A stretch of 64,000 nucleotides of DNA from Daphnia carinata (lineage: Eukaryota; Arthropoda; Branchiopoda; Diplostraca; Daphniidae), in contig NC_081335.1 of NCBI RefSeq assembly GCF_022539665.2, forward strand, positions 1,612,001 through 1,676,000, in the 5' to 3' direction. The notes beneath the pieces are model-generated. The model saw only the letters and a list, made by a program, of their open reading frames with translations. It did not search any database and was not told the origin of the DNA. Within the stretch, counting starts at the first letter, position 1, and each line of letters opens with the position of its first letter. This document shows, one piece after another, positions 35,580 through 49,800 of this stretch. Both the position numbers and the translations under genes were made by a program.

Positions 35580-36450
35580 TTTTTTGTGTGTTTCTTGAAA
35601 TTGCGCACGTTTAACGTCTTGATTGTTTTAATTCTTTCCTTTACACTTCGAACTCGACTGTCTTTATTTTTGTTTTTCGTTTCCGGTCAACTTAGACTGA
35701 CGTCATAACATCTGTTTCCTCGCACTAGAAGCACATCACATAAACACGACACATACAGGAAACACGTCGATATGTCTTCTGATAGTGGGGAAGATAAAGC
35801 GATTCACCGCACGATTTTTATTGTTGCTGCTCTTGGGCAACAACAAGACTGAAGTGGCAGTTCGATGATCCGGCTCATCGCACACTCTGGATGAAACTAA
35901 ACAAAACAGAAACTTAAACTTTTAGCGCCGTTCGAAAACTGTTTCGCTTAACTTTTGCAGCGCACAAAGAAATTTTGAAACACACAACACAAAAAAAAAA
36001 AATGCGTTTTTGTGGAACTAAAGTCAAGTCTCTCTATCTCGTGACTCTGTACGTGTTACACTACGACGAACGAATACTAGATACCAACAGCCGTCGTGGG
36101 CCAGGCCAGCAGTATTTTTTGTTTTCTTCTTTTTCCCTTCGGTGGGGAAATGGGGTGGAGGTTTCCGTGTTGCCGCAGTTGAGGCGGGCATAAGGAAAAG
36201 AGAGAGAGAGAGAGAGAAAAAAAAGGCACCGGGCAAAAACTGCTGCACACAGGCAATAGACGAGAGAAAGGGACTGCCTCTTGACAACCCAGTGTATACT
36301 GGCTCGACTCGCGAGAGCACCTCCCTTTGTTAGTCACGTGACGAACAGCGACGAACCAATGGCTGGGGTTGGTTGTTGCTCGCGAGCAACGCCTCAATTT
36401 CCTTCCTCTTGACAAGCTCGAGTGTGTGTGTATACCACAAGAGACTATGG
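35580..36450 (-). promoter_or_regulatory. lab upstream region with CRE, E-box, CCAAT and a palindrome
   Basis: A full CRE (TGACGTCA) is at 35698-35705. A symmetric E-box GTCACGTGAC is at 36333-36342, 13 bases from a CCAAT string at 36356-36360. A perfect 16-base palindrome, GTTGCTCGCGAGCAAC, is at 36375-36390. No TATA box is evident within the first few hundred bases. A strong acceptor before 35896 suggests that the 5' UTR is spliced, so the true start of transcription may be further right. Site assignments are by motif only. Confidence 0.4.
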
Positions 36451-37308
36451 CCGCACCGAGTACCGCCCTGTAGATAGTAGCTTGCTCGAATGTCTACGAT
36501 ATGCAGGCTAACCCTGGATGATTCACGAGAAGTGAAACACCGTGACTACACGAAGGAGCACAAAAAATAATAACGAGATGCTTGCACATGCACACACACA
36601 CACACACACACGAAAAAAAGAATTGAACTAGATTGCCAATTTTTTTTCCCCTCTTGTCTAGTTGAATTTTTTTTTTCTTTTTTCTTCTTTTTCGTTCTTG
36701 TTGGGTATTGTTTTTTTTTCATCCCAAGGGTTTTTGTAGGAAGAGATGTTAGGAAAGAAAAAATCAAGGGAACCAACTCGCCACGGGGTCGCGAAAGAGG
36801 AAGCGACAAGCTGTTTCTTTTTTTTCTATTTGGTATCAATTTTTTTCTAAAGTTTTCGAACCATGGGTTTAAAAAAAAAAATTAATAGAGAGAAATCAGT
36901 AGGGAAAAAAAAACGGTTTTTTTTCTCTGCATGACCCGTATGTGTTTAAATGTTACAAATCATGCCTAAACGTTTGTGAAATAGATCATGATCATCGCGC
37001 CGGCAACTGCTGGGTTCTCTTTTTTCTTCGTTTCCGACACGGTAATGACAGAGGGTTGCCACGATGGATGGGGCATTGCGACGAGTTATTGATGCTCTTT
37101 CTCTCTCTTTTTTCCCCGCTCCCATAAAAGGTGGCTCGCGCGACTTTAGTGGTAGCTATAAGCAAAACACAGAAAGAAGAGAGAGATATGAATATTATGT
37201 AATGGAGAGAATGTCGTGTCAAATTCTTTCTTTATTGTTTATTGTTTGTTTTTTTTGTTCCTTTCAATTTCAATACTTATTTGAATTTGAAATTTTGGAA
37301 TTTTGCAG

Positions 37309-37450
37309 GTTGCTCGTCCGTGATGGTGGTGACGTCACGACACATCTGTCAGTTAACTTGGCATAGCCCTTCTCATTAAGACGGAGAGAATGCCACGTTT
37401 CATCAATGAACGACAACGATGCGAACGCGGGAATACATCTACAAATAAAG
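37309..37450 (+). ncRNA. Candidate exon of an antisense transcript upstream of lab
   Basis: The block is bordered by a good acceptor (GGAATTTTGCAG) and a near-ideal donor (AATAAAG|gtaagtgc). It is 142 bases of mixed, non-repetitive sequence, unlike its T-rich surroundings. All three frames contain stops, so if transcribed it would be non-coding or a 5' UTR. It lies on the strand opposite to lab and pb, about 1.7 kb upstream of the lab start codon. It also contains a full CRE (TGACGTCA, 37330-37337) and a CTGTCA Hth/Meis-type site, so it could instead be an enhancer. Confidence 0.25.
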
Positions 37451-37962
37451 GTAAGTGCTAGATGATGATGTGATTGGACGTGGACTAGGTGTCATTTGAC
37501 ACGCCATGTGTTTGTTGGGTCATCTTTTTCTTTATTTTTGTGGGTCGTTGTTGAACGGATGAGTGAAGATGAGTTTGGACAGTCGAAGCAACACAAGGAA
37601 GAAGACGATGAGAATGTTCTGTGTTTGTTTTTTACGGGGAGGATTTCTACTAATGGGCCTGCACATGGCTGACCCAAGTTTGAGGCTATTCCTATCAATG
37701 CGGAGACTGGACAGGGAGGGAGTAGATTTGTGTGCGTATGTGTGTTGCTTGGTTATCCACGACACGCATTCAAAACAGGGCGCTCTACTATGGGGGGTTG
37801 ATCTACCCTGTCGATTGTGTCAACTCGTTGCGGGGGCCACCATTTTCGTTTCGAAATAACAAGGCAAGAAGAATTCTTTTTTTTTTCTTTTCCTGCTTCA
37901 AGTCAGTCGGTTTCGATTTCACATGACACGACTGTGTGAGGACGAAAGACGCGAGGTCATTT

Positions 37963-37998
<36 letters not shown>

Positions 37999-40221
37999 TT
38001 GAATTTTGCTTTTGCCACTAGACGTCACGCTACAAATATCGCGTATTGTTTATAGCATTTCTCTTTTTTTTATTGAATCTTTCCTGAAGCCAACGGAGGA
38101 ATGCTTCACGAAATTTCTGTTTTGAGTTTTACCCTCCTTCCCAAAAAAGGTGATTTTGCGATTCTGAATCGAATCGGAAGTATCTGGTTGTGTAGGGGGT
38201 TGGCATGTCTGTTGATGTTGTTGTTGCTGTTTTGACAGTCGAAACGTGTCCAGAAGGAGGGAAAGATGCCAAGTTGACACTCTTTATAGACACGCGAAAA
38301 AAAAAAAAAGAAGGAAAAATAAAATGTGTATATATTTGTAGTGTATCTGTCTCTTCAACCTGGTGGACTTGTAGGCCGTTCAGCTACCTGGACACAGATA
38401 CACGATGAAGAGCAGTAACAATAGCAGTCAGTTTTTGGATGGTCTAAACTTTGTGTCAATCATTTTGACTCTTGAGGGTCGATTGAAAGAGAAGGGGGGG
38501 GGGAACGCTCGATGGGTCACAACAGAAGAACAACACACACACGTTGAGGGCTACTGAACTGTCATAACAGTATCTTTATACGAGTGTAGTAGTCAATATA
38601 TTTACCGTTTGAATTTGAATAGCGAGGGGTGGGGGACGGGGCATGTGCGTGTGCTTCTGCTCTTGTTTTTGAAACACGATTCACATTCAAATTGGGTTTT
38701 GGTTTTTTTGTTACGATTAGTTTTTCCCCATCGGTAAAATCAGTTTGAGTTGGCATTAAAAATAATTCGACCGATGTGTTGTGGTCTGTTTTATTTTTTT
38801 TATCGGTTTGCGTGAATATCTGGGGTCCTTCTGCTTCGACTTGTCTGTTTCAATTTTGTTTGATGTTATCGTCATCTTGCCGAATGTGCCGTGCATAATT
38901 TTTCCGTATTAAAGACATACACACGTGTGTATTAAAAAAAATTTTTGATTTGACAGTTGACATCTCACGGTGAGGGGGATGCGCGACACTCGCTCGAACA
39001 CTTCCAGTCGAGTTCCATGTTTTGAAGGGGGGAGCCTCTCACCTGTCCGTACAGTGACAGTAAACTGGTCTTCTATCGCGTTATATTCGCTTTATGGATG
39101 GCCAGAAAAAAAAAAAAAAGACGGACAGTTAGCTTCCCTCGATGTTTGCTGTTGTTGTTGGCAATAAGGGATATACCGTTTCCTCCTGTGCTAGTAGCGT
39201 GTTTATATGCGTATCTTAAACGAAGGGGATGTTTGAAGGACCTCCTGGCGAGTTTGGCGAATTCGCCAACCGTTTATGCATTTGGAGGATGTCCCCCCAT
39301 CTTTTGCTTTCCGCCTTGCCTGTTTTTGTTTTTTTTATGTATCCGATTTCCCGTCTTAATTTTGATTTCTCTTTTCGGTTTGGAGAAAGGAAAATTTGAA
39401 GGTGGGAACAATCGTTTTGTTGTCTTTGGGATTGATTGAATTGCTGATTCAAGTCTCTTTGTTTTTAACGGGAGAGTTGTACGACCGGTACGGTAATATT
39501 AGCGTGTTTCCTTACTGCGTAGTGTGTGTTTGTACGTGAGGCTCCTAGGTCTGTCGAAAGAGATTGTTGTATAGTGTACTTATTTACTCGATTTTGATCA
39601 ATGTTTAACTCGCATGACGTGTTGGTCTATCGTGTCCAACAAGAAACCCCCCTCCCTCCCCCACTCCCCTTTCTTGTTCGTCCTCCTTTTTTGGCTAAAG
39701 GAATGCGCACCCACCCACGCATCCACGAAAGAATTTTCTATATTTATTCATTTTTTTTCTTTTTAAATGTTGAATTCAGCTCGTAGCACACTCGAATATT
39801 GTCCAAGTAAGAAACAACGGGGGCCAAATAATAAAAAACGGAGTAGGACAACAAATAAGACACGGAATGTAAAAAACAAAAAAAAACCGAGAAACTTTTT
39901 TTGTTTTGTTTCAAAAAAAAAATAAAAGAGTGAAAGAAAAAAGTTTGAAGTATAGAAAAACTGTAGAAAAAGTTTTCTCATGTACGTGCAATCCGAGTCT
40001 TGTTGTTATTTGGATGTACCGCGCGTGGAGCGTTCCACTACGAGGGTGTGTGCATATATATATATATAGAGAAGGGGTTTTCGTGTGTCGCGCGAGCGCT
40101 ATCTGCGTGTTGCTACAACTATATGAAGGAAAGGGATGACAGGGGGGGATAGGTTTATTTTTATTTTTACGATTTATAATGCACGCATCGGCTTGTCGGA
40201 AAAAAAATAAAATAAAAGGGG

Positions 40222-40255
<34 letters not shown>

Positions 40256-40264
40256 TATTTTAAG

Positions 40265-40352
40265 GGAGGGTTTACTTTGTTGATTGATTTGACCCGTGTT
40301 CTACTGATGGCTAACTTAACTGTACAAGGGCAAAAAGAAGTCGTCGTTTCAG
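40265..40352 (+). ncRNA. Candidate second exon of an antisense transcript
   Basis: A 30-base poly-T ending in GTATTTTAAG precedes the block, and the donor TTTCAG|gtaaga follows it. The 88 bases are open in one frame (read as GGFTLLIDLTRVLLMANL and onward) but resemble no protein I know. It is on the same strand as the 37309-37450 block and 2.8 kb downstream, so the two could be spliced together. No terminal exon or poly(A) site could be assigned. Confidence 0.2.
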
Positions 40353-43300
40353 GTAAGAAGTTTGTACAACCTATTGGTCGTGTTTCGTTGTTGCGATTCG
40401 TTTATTTGGCCCCGGTTGTTTCTGTTTTATTTTGTAAATTTTTTTTTAAACTCAGACGATGTAGTTTGATGTCAGGCGCTTGTGAAATAATCGATCATCG
40501 CTCTTTACGTTCTTCTTTTTAAATTTGGTTTCTCTCGTTTGAAATTTTCTCTGTCCAGCAATTTGTGGCCGTTTCTTGTTTATTTTTACGTCTGGTTTTA
40601 TCTTTTTTTCCATTTAAATCTGCTTAGGAAAATGTATTAAAGAGGAAGAAGAAGAAGAAGAAGAAACGGGTTAGCGACATTCAATTACAAGTGGTTTTGT
40701 ACTTTTGACCCTTTTCTTTGAAGTTTTGGGAAGTAGGCTGGACCTCCTATGGTCGTTTTCAGATACGGAATCAAGTTTCTCGTTGCGGTGAGCCAAAATG
40801 GAAGAGAGCCCATCCCTGATTTTTCTCGTTTAAAAAAAAAAAAAGGGAAAAAATAATAATAAACTCGATATACAGGCACGCGACTGGCGCGCGCATTTTT
40901 GGCGGATTGTTCAGACGCGAAAAAAAAAAGCGGACCGATATAAAGAATTTTTTTTTCTTTAAAAAAAAAAAATCTGTTTGAAAGGGTCAGCTGCAGAAGC
41001 GACCTATTTTTGACCTTCCCTCTTTTTTTCAATTGTATTTAAAACTGATATAAGTAGGCGGGTTCCTTAGATACCAATTAAGGATCCATCGGCACCGACA
41101 GTTAACAGCCGCAGAAATTTTTTTGGCCTCCCTTCATTTTTGCTTCTTTTTTTTTTTTTTTTCCTTTAAATGGCCATCAAGAACCTCCGCCCACAATGTC
41201 GGGCACGCATTGCGGTCACGTGAAAACATCCAGCAAAACGTACTGGATCTTTTTTTTTTTCTTATTGTCTTATGAAATTTTTTTTTCAAGGAATATTCCG
41301 CCCCTTTTGAATGTTATTTTCTCGACTGGACACCAACCCTTCCACTTTCGAGTTTATTTTTGTCTAAATGTGTGGCGTAGTCGACATCTTTTTTTTATTT
41401 GATGACTTGATTTCTTTGACTTTTCACTTGGGGGGGGGGGGGGGAAGCGAATGTGTGGGCATCTCAGAACTACGTACGTCGTCGTCTTTTCTCAAAAAGG
41501 AAAGAGAGACAGCAAAAGTTTCTTGCATGAGTCTTTTTTTTGTTGTTGTTGTTGTTGTTGGCTGCTGTGACGTCGTCGTCTACATCGTTCCATCATTTTG
41601 TGGCCAGTGCTGACATTTTCGGGGGGGCTGGCGAGGGAGAGAAGAACTGTCGGCTTGCAAGGGGAAAAACAAAAAATTCTTTTAGTCTAAACTCTCGAGA
41701 AGAAAAAAAAAAGATTGTCGGGAAGAATTTTGTGAAGCGTTTTTTTCCAGCCCCCACCCTCCACATTCTGTGTTAGATTACATGGTGCCCCCACTCATGC
41801 TACCCTACCGAGTTTTTATGGCACAGGTGTAATGAAGTGAAATTGGCTAGCAGAGGGGAGTGAAGGATTTACCTTTATTCCCTACTACGCAGTTTGCTTG
41901 GGTTGTTGTAAAAAAGAAAAAGAAAAAAAAAAAAAAATCCCCTTTTCATCAAGGCTGTTGCCAATAATCGATTGATTGCCGCCCTGGTTTATTAGTTGTA
42001 TTGCGATTAACACGGACGAAAAACAAACCATGCCCGGGGTGTATTGGGTGGTGGGCGTGATTGGGTTTCTAATCCACGTATCCGGCTATGTTCGATTTGA
42101 ATGTATCCCCCCCCCCCCTACGACAATTGCACGAACTATTATTAGAATATCCGATAGGTTGACCCAAACATCACGCGGCGAAAGAAAAGTGGACAAGGGA
42201 TGGGGGGTGGGGGATGCTGTGTGCATGTAAAGGTGCCGAGCGGAAAAAGGCGGTTGTCGTTAAGCCTTTAAATCTCTGGCCAGAGGTTGGGATTAAATGG
42301 CTTTGACGTTGGTCAGCTCGTGCCTACAAACATCTTTATTGGATTATAAAGAAGATTGACAAGAAGTCAGGCTGAAGAAGACATTTAGAGCAGTGGAAGA
42401 ACAGGGGGGAGTCCATGAGCACAATTGCATCCAGCTAGGTTTGACTGGTCAGCAGCAGTGGACCATCTCCTTGTTGTCAATATGTGATGGGTCTCTTTGA
42501 ACAAGAAAAAAAATTCTTTCATTCTTTTTTTTTTTTTTTTTTTTTAAAGCAAAGAAATAACAGATTTATAATGCATATTTTCTATCCCTTTTTTTTTTGT
42601 TTTCTATTTTCAGTTTTTTACTGACTCTCCGCCCTTTTTCTTATCTTTATCTGCGATGGTCCTCTATCAGTCAAATGTCAGTTTTGTGATGAGCGAGTGT
42701 GTGCCATCGCTCACTAAAAATTCAACTTGTGGTACGTCCCCTAGAAATGTATACCCACAAAGACACAAACAAACGCGCAGTTGTAGTTTGTAGTAGTTTG
42801 AGGAATCAATCATTTAGCTTGTGGGTGTGAAATTTACCTTTTTTTTTTTTTCGTTTATCCGTCCCTCGCATTTTTTTTTTATACCTGACGATTTAACATC
42901 ATTTACATTGTTTCTTTATTAGCCAATCATTTCGAATCGAACGTGCCTCACTATCTCTCTTTTGTGGCCTTTTTCGATCGGATTTGCGTTGTGCGTCTTT
43001 GCCTAATTGAGACGTTCATTTTCCCTGCGCAGGTGCTGAGCGATGGTTTCAGTTCGCCTGGCTCTATGCGTTCTTTTGATTCTCTTATATTTTTGAAAAC
43101 GAAACAAAAACGATGTGACTTGAACACGCGCACGGATAACCCCCCCGTGTAATAGTGGCTTCCATATCCATTTCGTGTTCCGTTCTCTTTATGTAGAAGT
43201 AAAATGCGTTAACTCAAATATCTATCTTGTTTGCCATGGCTTATAAATATTGTGAGCGTATACCTACACCCCGTACACACACTCACACACACACAATATA

Positions 43301-46026
43301 TGGACTTTGAGTTAGGAAGGAAGGTCGATCGGTCTGGTTTTTGCGGCGTAATTGCCATTCGGTCATATTCGTGCCGAGCGGGAGCGGCACGCAAAGGTTT
43401 TTTTTTCTTTTCTTTTTACAGAGGGGAGAAGCACTAGAAGTCATGGCTGGGCAGCTTTTTTTTTTCTTTTTCTAGTTCTGAATTACAGCCGGCCATACAC
43501 ACAACGGTGTGTGTTCCATCGACTGGACGTCGTTCGTTTTTTTCCCCATTTTTGTGGCTCTTTTTTTTCTATCCCCGTGTTTCTCGGGGGTTGTACACCC
43601 CTCTCGTGAACTTGAAGCTCCCGAATGCGCTAACCTTCTCTATATAGTAGAAGCTACACGCAACGTGTGTGCGCGCACCTTCTAACCCCCCTACATCTAT
43701 ACCCTGTCCCGTTATACACGCACGGCACGACACGATTCCCTGTGCCTGGTTATTTTTTTTATATTGCCAGAAACGAAACGACTGTCTCTATTTCCCCTCT
43801 TCTTTTTTTTTTGTTTTTGTTTTTGTTTTTGTGGGAGTGGGGCAGGGGAAAATTGTGATATGCCAATCACACGAGTTATGGACACAACACTGGCAGCGGC
43901 CCCGAGTATGTGTGGCGAAGAGTACGCACACATAACGGGGTGTGATGGTTGTAGCGGCCCGCTGGAGGGACAGGAATGGAATCATTTTTAAAGGGACACA
44001 ATTGTGTTTTTGTAATAAAAACAGGAAAAACGGTATACTCGTGTGCGGACTCAACGACTTCCCCTGTTGGTAATGAAGGCGATTGCTTATCCCGTTGGAT
44101 AATAGACGGGAAAAAGGCGGATGGGGCTGCACTTGAAGTGTATAATAAAAAGCGTCTTTTTTTCCAGCGTTTATTTGAGAACAATTCATAATTTCTTCTT
44201 CGTTTATGTGATGTGTATTCAAGGAAACTGCGTCGTGTGATATGACCGGGTTCGGTTTGTCGGGGAGCGGAAGGTCGCATTGCGTTTCTTTTGTTTGTTT
44301 TTTTTTGTTTTTTTTTTTTTTTTTTTCATGAAAATTGGTGTGGGATTTTTGCCTCTTTCTTTTCCAAGAGACATTCCTACTTTTTTTTTTTTTTTTTTTT
44401 TTTGCTTCTCTATATCGTTATAATTGTTCTTCTGGTTTGTTTGGTTCTCTCGGTCGTGTCTAGCGTGCACGACATAACTGCAATAGCGATCTAAATGCAG
44501 TTGGATTTTATACTATTTTTCTTTTGCTTTTTTTTTTTGTGTGTGTTGTCGTCTTGTATACAAGTTGAAGAAAAAGGAAACGTTCCCCCAAGTTTCTTGT
44601 GCTGCTCAACGCACCCATTCTACTCTTCGTTTTTTTTTCTCCTTCTTTGTTATTATTTATTTTTATTTTTTTTTTTTTCTCAAAAAAAAAAAAAAAATTG
44701 TTTCTTTTTCCTTCCTTCCTTCCTTGGGATATTCTCTCTTTTCATGTGTGTGTATGTCTGTGCGTTCACGTTGGGAGTTGAAAGAGAAGAGAAAGAAAGA
44801 GAGAGAGAGAGAGCCGTATATATATATTCGGCTGATCCATCACCGTCCGTGACGTCTGGCAGCGCGGCCAATATCGAAATCGCTAGCATACTTTGGCCTC
44901 GCCCGCTGCCTCTCTTCGCCTTTTGCTTTGCCTCCCTCTCGTCCTTCTATCCTATCCTCTTATTATTATATACAGGATAACGTTCATGTACTGTATATAA
45001 ATTTATATATATATATTTTTTCTCTCTCGTCCCTGTCTGTGGTGTTGTCTGTGAATAGAGATCCCCCTCTTAGGTCTGCCCTCCAGACAAAGACGAGGGA
45101 AAGAAAAAAATAATATTAGAGAATTGCAGAAATTTTGAAGTTGAAAACGATTGTTTTTTTTGTTTTTCGAATTATTTGGTTGAGGTGTGAGAATCCAGGT
45201 GTAACGCGAATCGGTTGTGACATTTGCTTCTTAAAACGGGGGGAACACAATGCAGCAGCTGTGTGTGTGTGTGTGTGTGTAAACGTTGGGAAAAGGTTGT
45301 TGGCTTTTTGGGCATCTTCCAGACGGGAAGAGAGGATGATGATGTAATGTTCAGACAATCGACAAAAAACACCTGTGCAAAAGAAAATGATTACGCTGAT
45401 TCAACAAAAGGATTTTTTTTCTTCCTTTTTTTTTGTATTAATTTCTTAATCGCCTTTCCCGATTGGTTAGCGCGAAATTGTATTACACGCTACACACATT
45501 GAACGAGTTTTTGCATTGTCCGCGTGTTGCCCATACTCGTTGGGGTGTTTCGCGTTTTATATTTTCCATTTTGCCAATAGCTTTTGATTTTGCATTTAGA
45601 ATTTGTTTCGCTTGTGCTCGACACGATTTCTTTATATTTTCTAAAAAAAAAAAGAGAAAAAATCAGGCAGTGAGCCAGCACTGAGAAGAGGAAGGGAGTA
45701 GTCAATTAGAAGGAGGAGGGAATTGTTGTTGTTGTGTCCACTGGTTTCTGTCGGCCATAAAAAGCGTCTTCCCGAACGAAGGGGGGATACTTTTGTATGT
45801 AACGTAATGGATAGATCTGTTGATTTGAGACGAGAGAAAGACACTTGGCAACGCCTTGGCAACAATAAGTGAATGGAGACACGAAAACGGGAAGGGGGGA
45901 AAAGAAGAAAAGGCTTGTCCTCTTTGTTGTTCTTGCTGTTGCACTACCGACCGATAAGCTTTGATTGTTGTTAATTTTTTGTTTTGTTTTTACGTTTGTT
46001 GTTTTGATGCTTGTCTTTTTCTTACC

Positions 46027-46067
<41 letters not shown>

Positions 46068-46798
46068 TTTATACGTGTGTTCGTTTTCTTTTCCTTTGGT
46101 TTTAATTCGAGGCAATGCCGCCAACGCGGTACTGGTCATCAATCGCGAGAAAACGAGCTAGGGTTATTGTATAATATAAGTGTGTGTGTACTTTATTGTT
46201 ATTACTTGTTTCTCGTGAATGATGGGAGGGGGGAGGTTTCGGTACATTCAGAAACAAGAAAAAAAAACACACACATTCACAGACACTCTTAGAGTATTTT
46301 TGTGGATGTTAATATCTTCGTAGAAAACAAAGTTTGCGGGTTCCTTGTATTTAAAAGAAAAGGACGGTCTCATGGCTACGTTTTTCTTCTACGTGAGGAG
46401 GACGACCGTGTGGCCGGCCTTCGTCTAAAATCCTCTGACACATCCCAACAAACACACGATTCTTAGCGTACGTAGTGCGAGTAGAGAGGGGAGAAAAGCG
46501 CACGCACCAAGAGCCTTTGATTAAATACCAATCACTCATTTTTTTTTTTTCCCTTCTTCTCTCTTGAAAATATCTTTTTGAAATTGTTGTTTAATAATAT
46601 AGCGCACTAATCAGTGTCTACATCAAAAATAGCTACGTGAGTTTTTTTTTTTTTTTTTTTTTGCTGGGCTTTGCATTCACTCGTTTTCTCTCTTAAAGTC
46701 GACAATTTTAGCCAAACACGGAAAAATCGACGTTAAAAAAAAAACTAGATTGCTTTGAAAGTATTTCAAATAAATTATAGCGAGGTCCGTGATGACTA

Positions 46799-46844
<46 letters not shown>

Positions 46845-49800
46845 ATTCTGGCAAAAATGAGGAAAGGGCGTCGTTTTGCTTTGGTCGATGACATTCTTAG
46901 CAAAAAAAAAAAAAAAAAAAAAATTACAGCTCAATTTTTGCTTTAACGGTTAGTCAATTTGACTGGCTGTCTTTGTCGGCTTTTTTTTTCTTGTTTTTGT
47001 GGGGGAGGGGGAGTTCATTTCGTTCCCGTTTGATGCACTTAACTGTATACGTCCACACACACAAAAAAAAGAAATGTTGTTTTTTCCCGCCGCTAGTGGG
47101 CAATGTCAGAAAATAACAGCAAAGCCTTAATGTTAGGAGCCCATTTTTTTTCTCTCTCTCTCTCTCTCTCTCTTTTTCTTTAATGACAAGCTGCTTTTTT
47201 TGGTTCGTCGCCATTGCGGTCGTCTGTGCCCACAAGGAAATTGTGATCCAGCTACTACGACTCCCAAACGACTTGGGGAATGCGCTACCGAGAAAATGAG
47301 AACGAGAGAACGAAAGCGGGGCTCTTCATAACTGCGCGCTCGGATGAATGTCATTATGTAGTTGGTCGGAGCGTTGCTGAATATATACTTCTTTCTTATG
47401 TATTTTTTTTTTTTTTTTTTTTTGGGGGGGGGGGAGGGGGCTTCTTTTTTTACTGGGAGGGTGGGAGAAGACACGGTAAATGTGTTATGTAGGCTGTGTG
47501 GAAGAAGGTTAAAGCTGGAACAAGATAGGCTGGTTGTTCGCAACGAATAAGAAAACAGGAATTGAAAGATTGTTGAGACCGGGGCTGGAAGAAAGCGCAG
47601 CTCACACGAGTCGTTGGGTTTTTTTTGTTTTTTTTTTTTCTCCAATTGTATTTAAAGCCATTTTTATTTCTTAACGTGACGATAAATGAATTTCGTATTC
47701 ATTATCGTATGGTTGTTTTATTTTTTTTTTTTTATTTATTTTTTTTTTTGTTCTTACGTTTTGGAATTTTGCCAATGTTTTGTCCGCACAGGACGGTTGA
47801 TATGAACGCGTAATGGGAGAAACACAGCGGACGGAGCGCGATCCGCTCTCGTTGCAGACGGTTTTAGTCGGTCGGCATAAAGATAGCCCCGTGGCCTCGT
47901 TGCGCGCTGCTGCCTTTATTTTTACTGTCTGCATGTGTTGTGTTTTTGGCCGTGCACGTACTGTACGTATGTGTGTGTATGCGCACACATCAGACTTGTG
48001 AGAGAGAGAGAGAGAACTATGGCCGGCGCGATGAAGCCGGATGCTAATCTTCATTGACAGATAATTTTGATGGATCGACACCCCGTTCCGCCAGCGTTTC
48101 GAGAGAGCACATACACACGACCACGTTTGGCTATGTTCTGTTCAGTACCCTCAGAAAAAAAAAAAAAAAAACAACAAACCGTCGTCCCTGTATGTAGTTA
48201 CTGTTTAAAAAAAAAAAAAAAAAAAAAAAACTTGGGGTGTGTACGTGTAGAATACGAAAGCGAAAAAAAAAAAAAAACCTCTGCGCATCGTCCGACGAGT
48301 GTAGGAAAACCCTCGAGCTTTTTTTTTCTTTTTTTTTTTTTTTTTTTTTTTTACCTTTTCTTTTCATGCCAGCAAGGGACTTGTACCATTTTTTGTCGAA
48401 AAAAAATTTTTTTTTTATGTTGTGCTCTCTGCTCCTCCTTCCCTCCTGTGTGTTGTTTAGTACACCCCGTTCTTGATCAAGGGTTTCGTTGCTCTTGCCT
48501 TTGCCTCGCCTATTCGTACGTATAATTAGGCACGGCGAGTCAAATTGCCGCGACGTTATTATTATTATAATATCCTTTACGTTTTTTTCTTTTGGTGAAA
48601 AACAGAAAAATTCTGTTGGCTTTTTTTTTTTTTTGGGGAAATTTATCCTTTTTTTTTGTTGTCTGCTGCTTCGTTCTTTTGTTGCACGGCCGCCCGCCAG
48701 TGTCCAATGGCGATTCAGGGTCTGTGCAAGCGAGGAGTGGTTCCCCTTCGTCTGTACGTTCTACTATATAATTGGATGCGCTGCGCATGTACAGGCCCCT
48801 AAAATCTGTACGCTAGACAACACACAGAAAAAAACATCTAGCTTTATATATATATATTTTTTTCTTTTGTTTATTATTATTATTATTCTTGTATGTTGTT
48901 TTCCCCTCCTGCTGCTATTGTGCTGCTGGTCAAATACCGCGGCCGTTCCTTATTTATTTATTTATTTTTTGAAATTCCTCCCGAGACAAAATCAAAATGG
49001 CCGCGTCTTTTTTTCATTTGAATTTTTCAATTCTTTTTAGTTATTTTTTTTTTTATCGCAATTTTTATACCGTTCGTTTTTTTTTCTTTACATTTTGAAC
49101 GATCAAAGGTTTCGTATATTTCTTCGTTTTTCGAGACGTGACGACAAGCGACCCAATTTTTTGTTTCACTTAGACAACAGCCGCTGTTTTGCATAACGCA
49201 GAGTGCGTGAATCGAGATTGTTTACGTAGATGGAAAGTAATTACAAATCGCTCGTGCACGAAAGAGAAAAGAGAGAAGCAGGGCTAGGAAGGCTATGTGC
49301 TGGTATCTTTTTTTTTTTTTTTTTTAGTCCAAATGCCGTCACCCCATTTTTGTGCCTTTCCATCTATAAAATTGTATGAGGGGGTTATTATTGTTATTTT
49401 TTGAAAACACTGCCCGTATCAAATTGATTTTGATTCCATTCTGATGAAGAAAGTTGATGTTTTTTTTTTTTGTTTTTTTTTTTTTTGGCTTGGAATAAGT
49501 AAAACAAAAATTCAATGCATTATTGATATGGACGGTTGTAGTTTTTGTGCATTAGATTTTTCCATTTTCCATTTTCCATTTCAATATTTATTGTTTTTTT
49601 TTTAAGACAATAGATAGTCTCTCTTCATTTCATCCTGTGCCTCTCAGAGGTCTTGCACACTTGGCGGGAAAAGCTAATCGTTTGAAAATGGACGGACGCG
49701 TTTGCTATGCAACTCGTGGCGTTATTCATCTTTTACGCGATCGTTTTGTTTTGTTTTTTTCTCTTGAATTTGAACATCTTTTTCTTGTATTGTCGGGTAC

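Noticed and set aside
37803-37825. TACCCTGT, resembling the miR-10 seed region
   Set aside because: Only eight bases match and no precursor hairpin is apparent.
42614-42731. Possible plus-strand exon after TTCTATTTTCAG with donor TGTG|gtacgt
   Set aside because: The acceptor is good, but the block begins with T-rich sequence, the donor is weak and no coding frame is persuasive.
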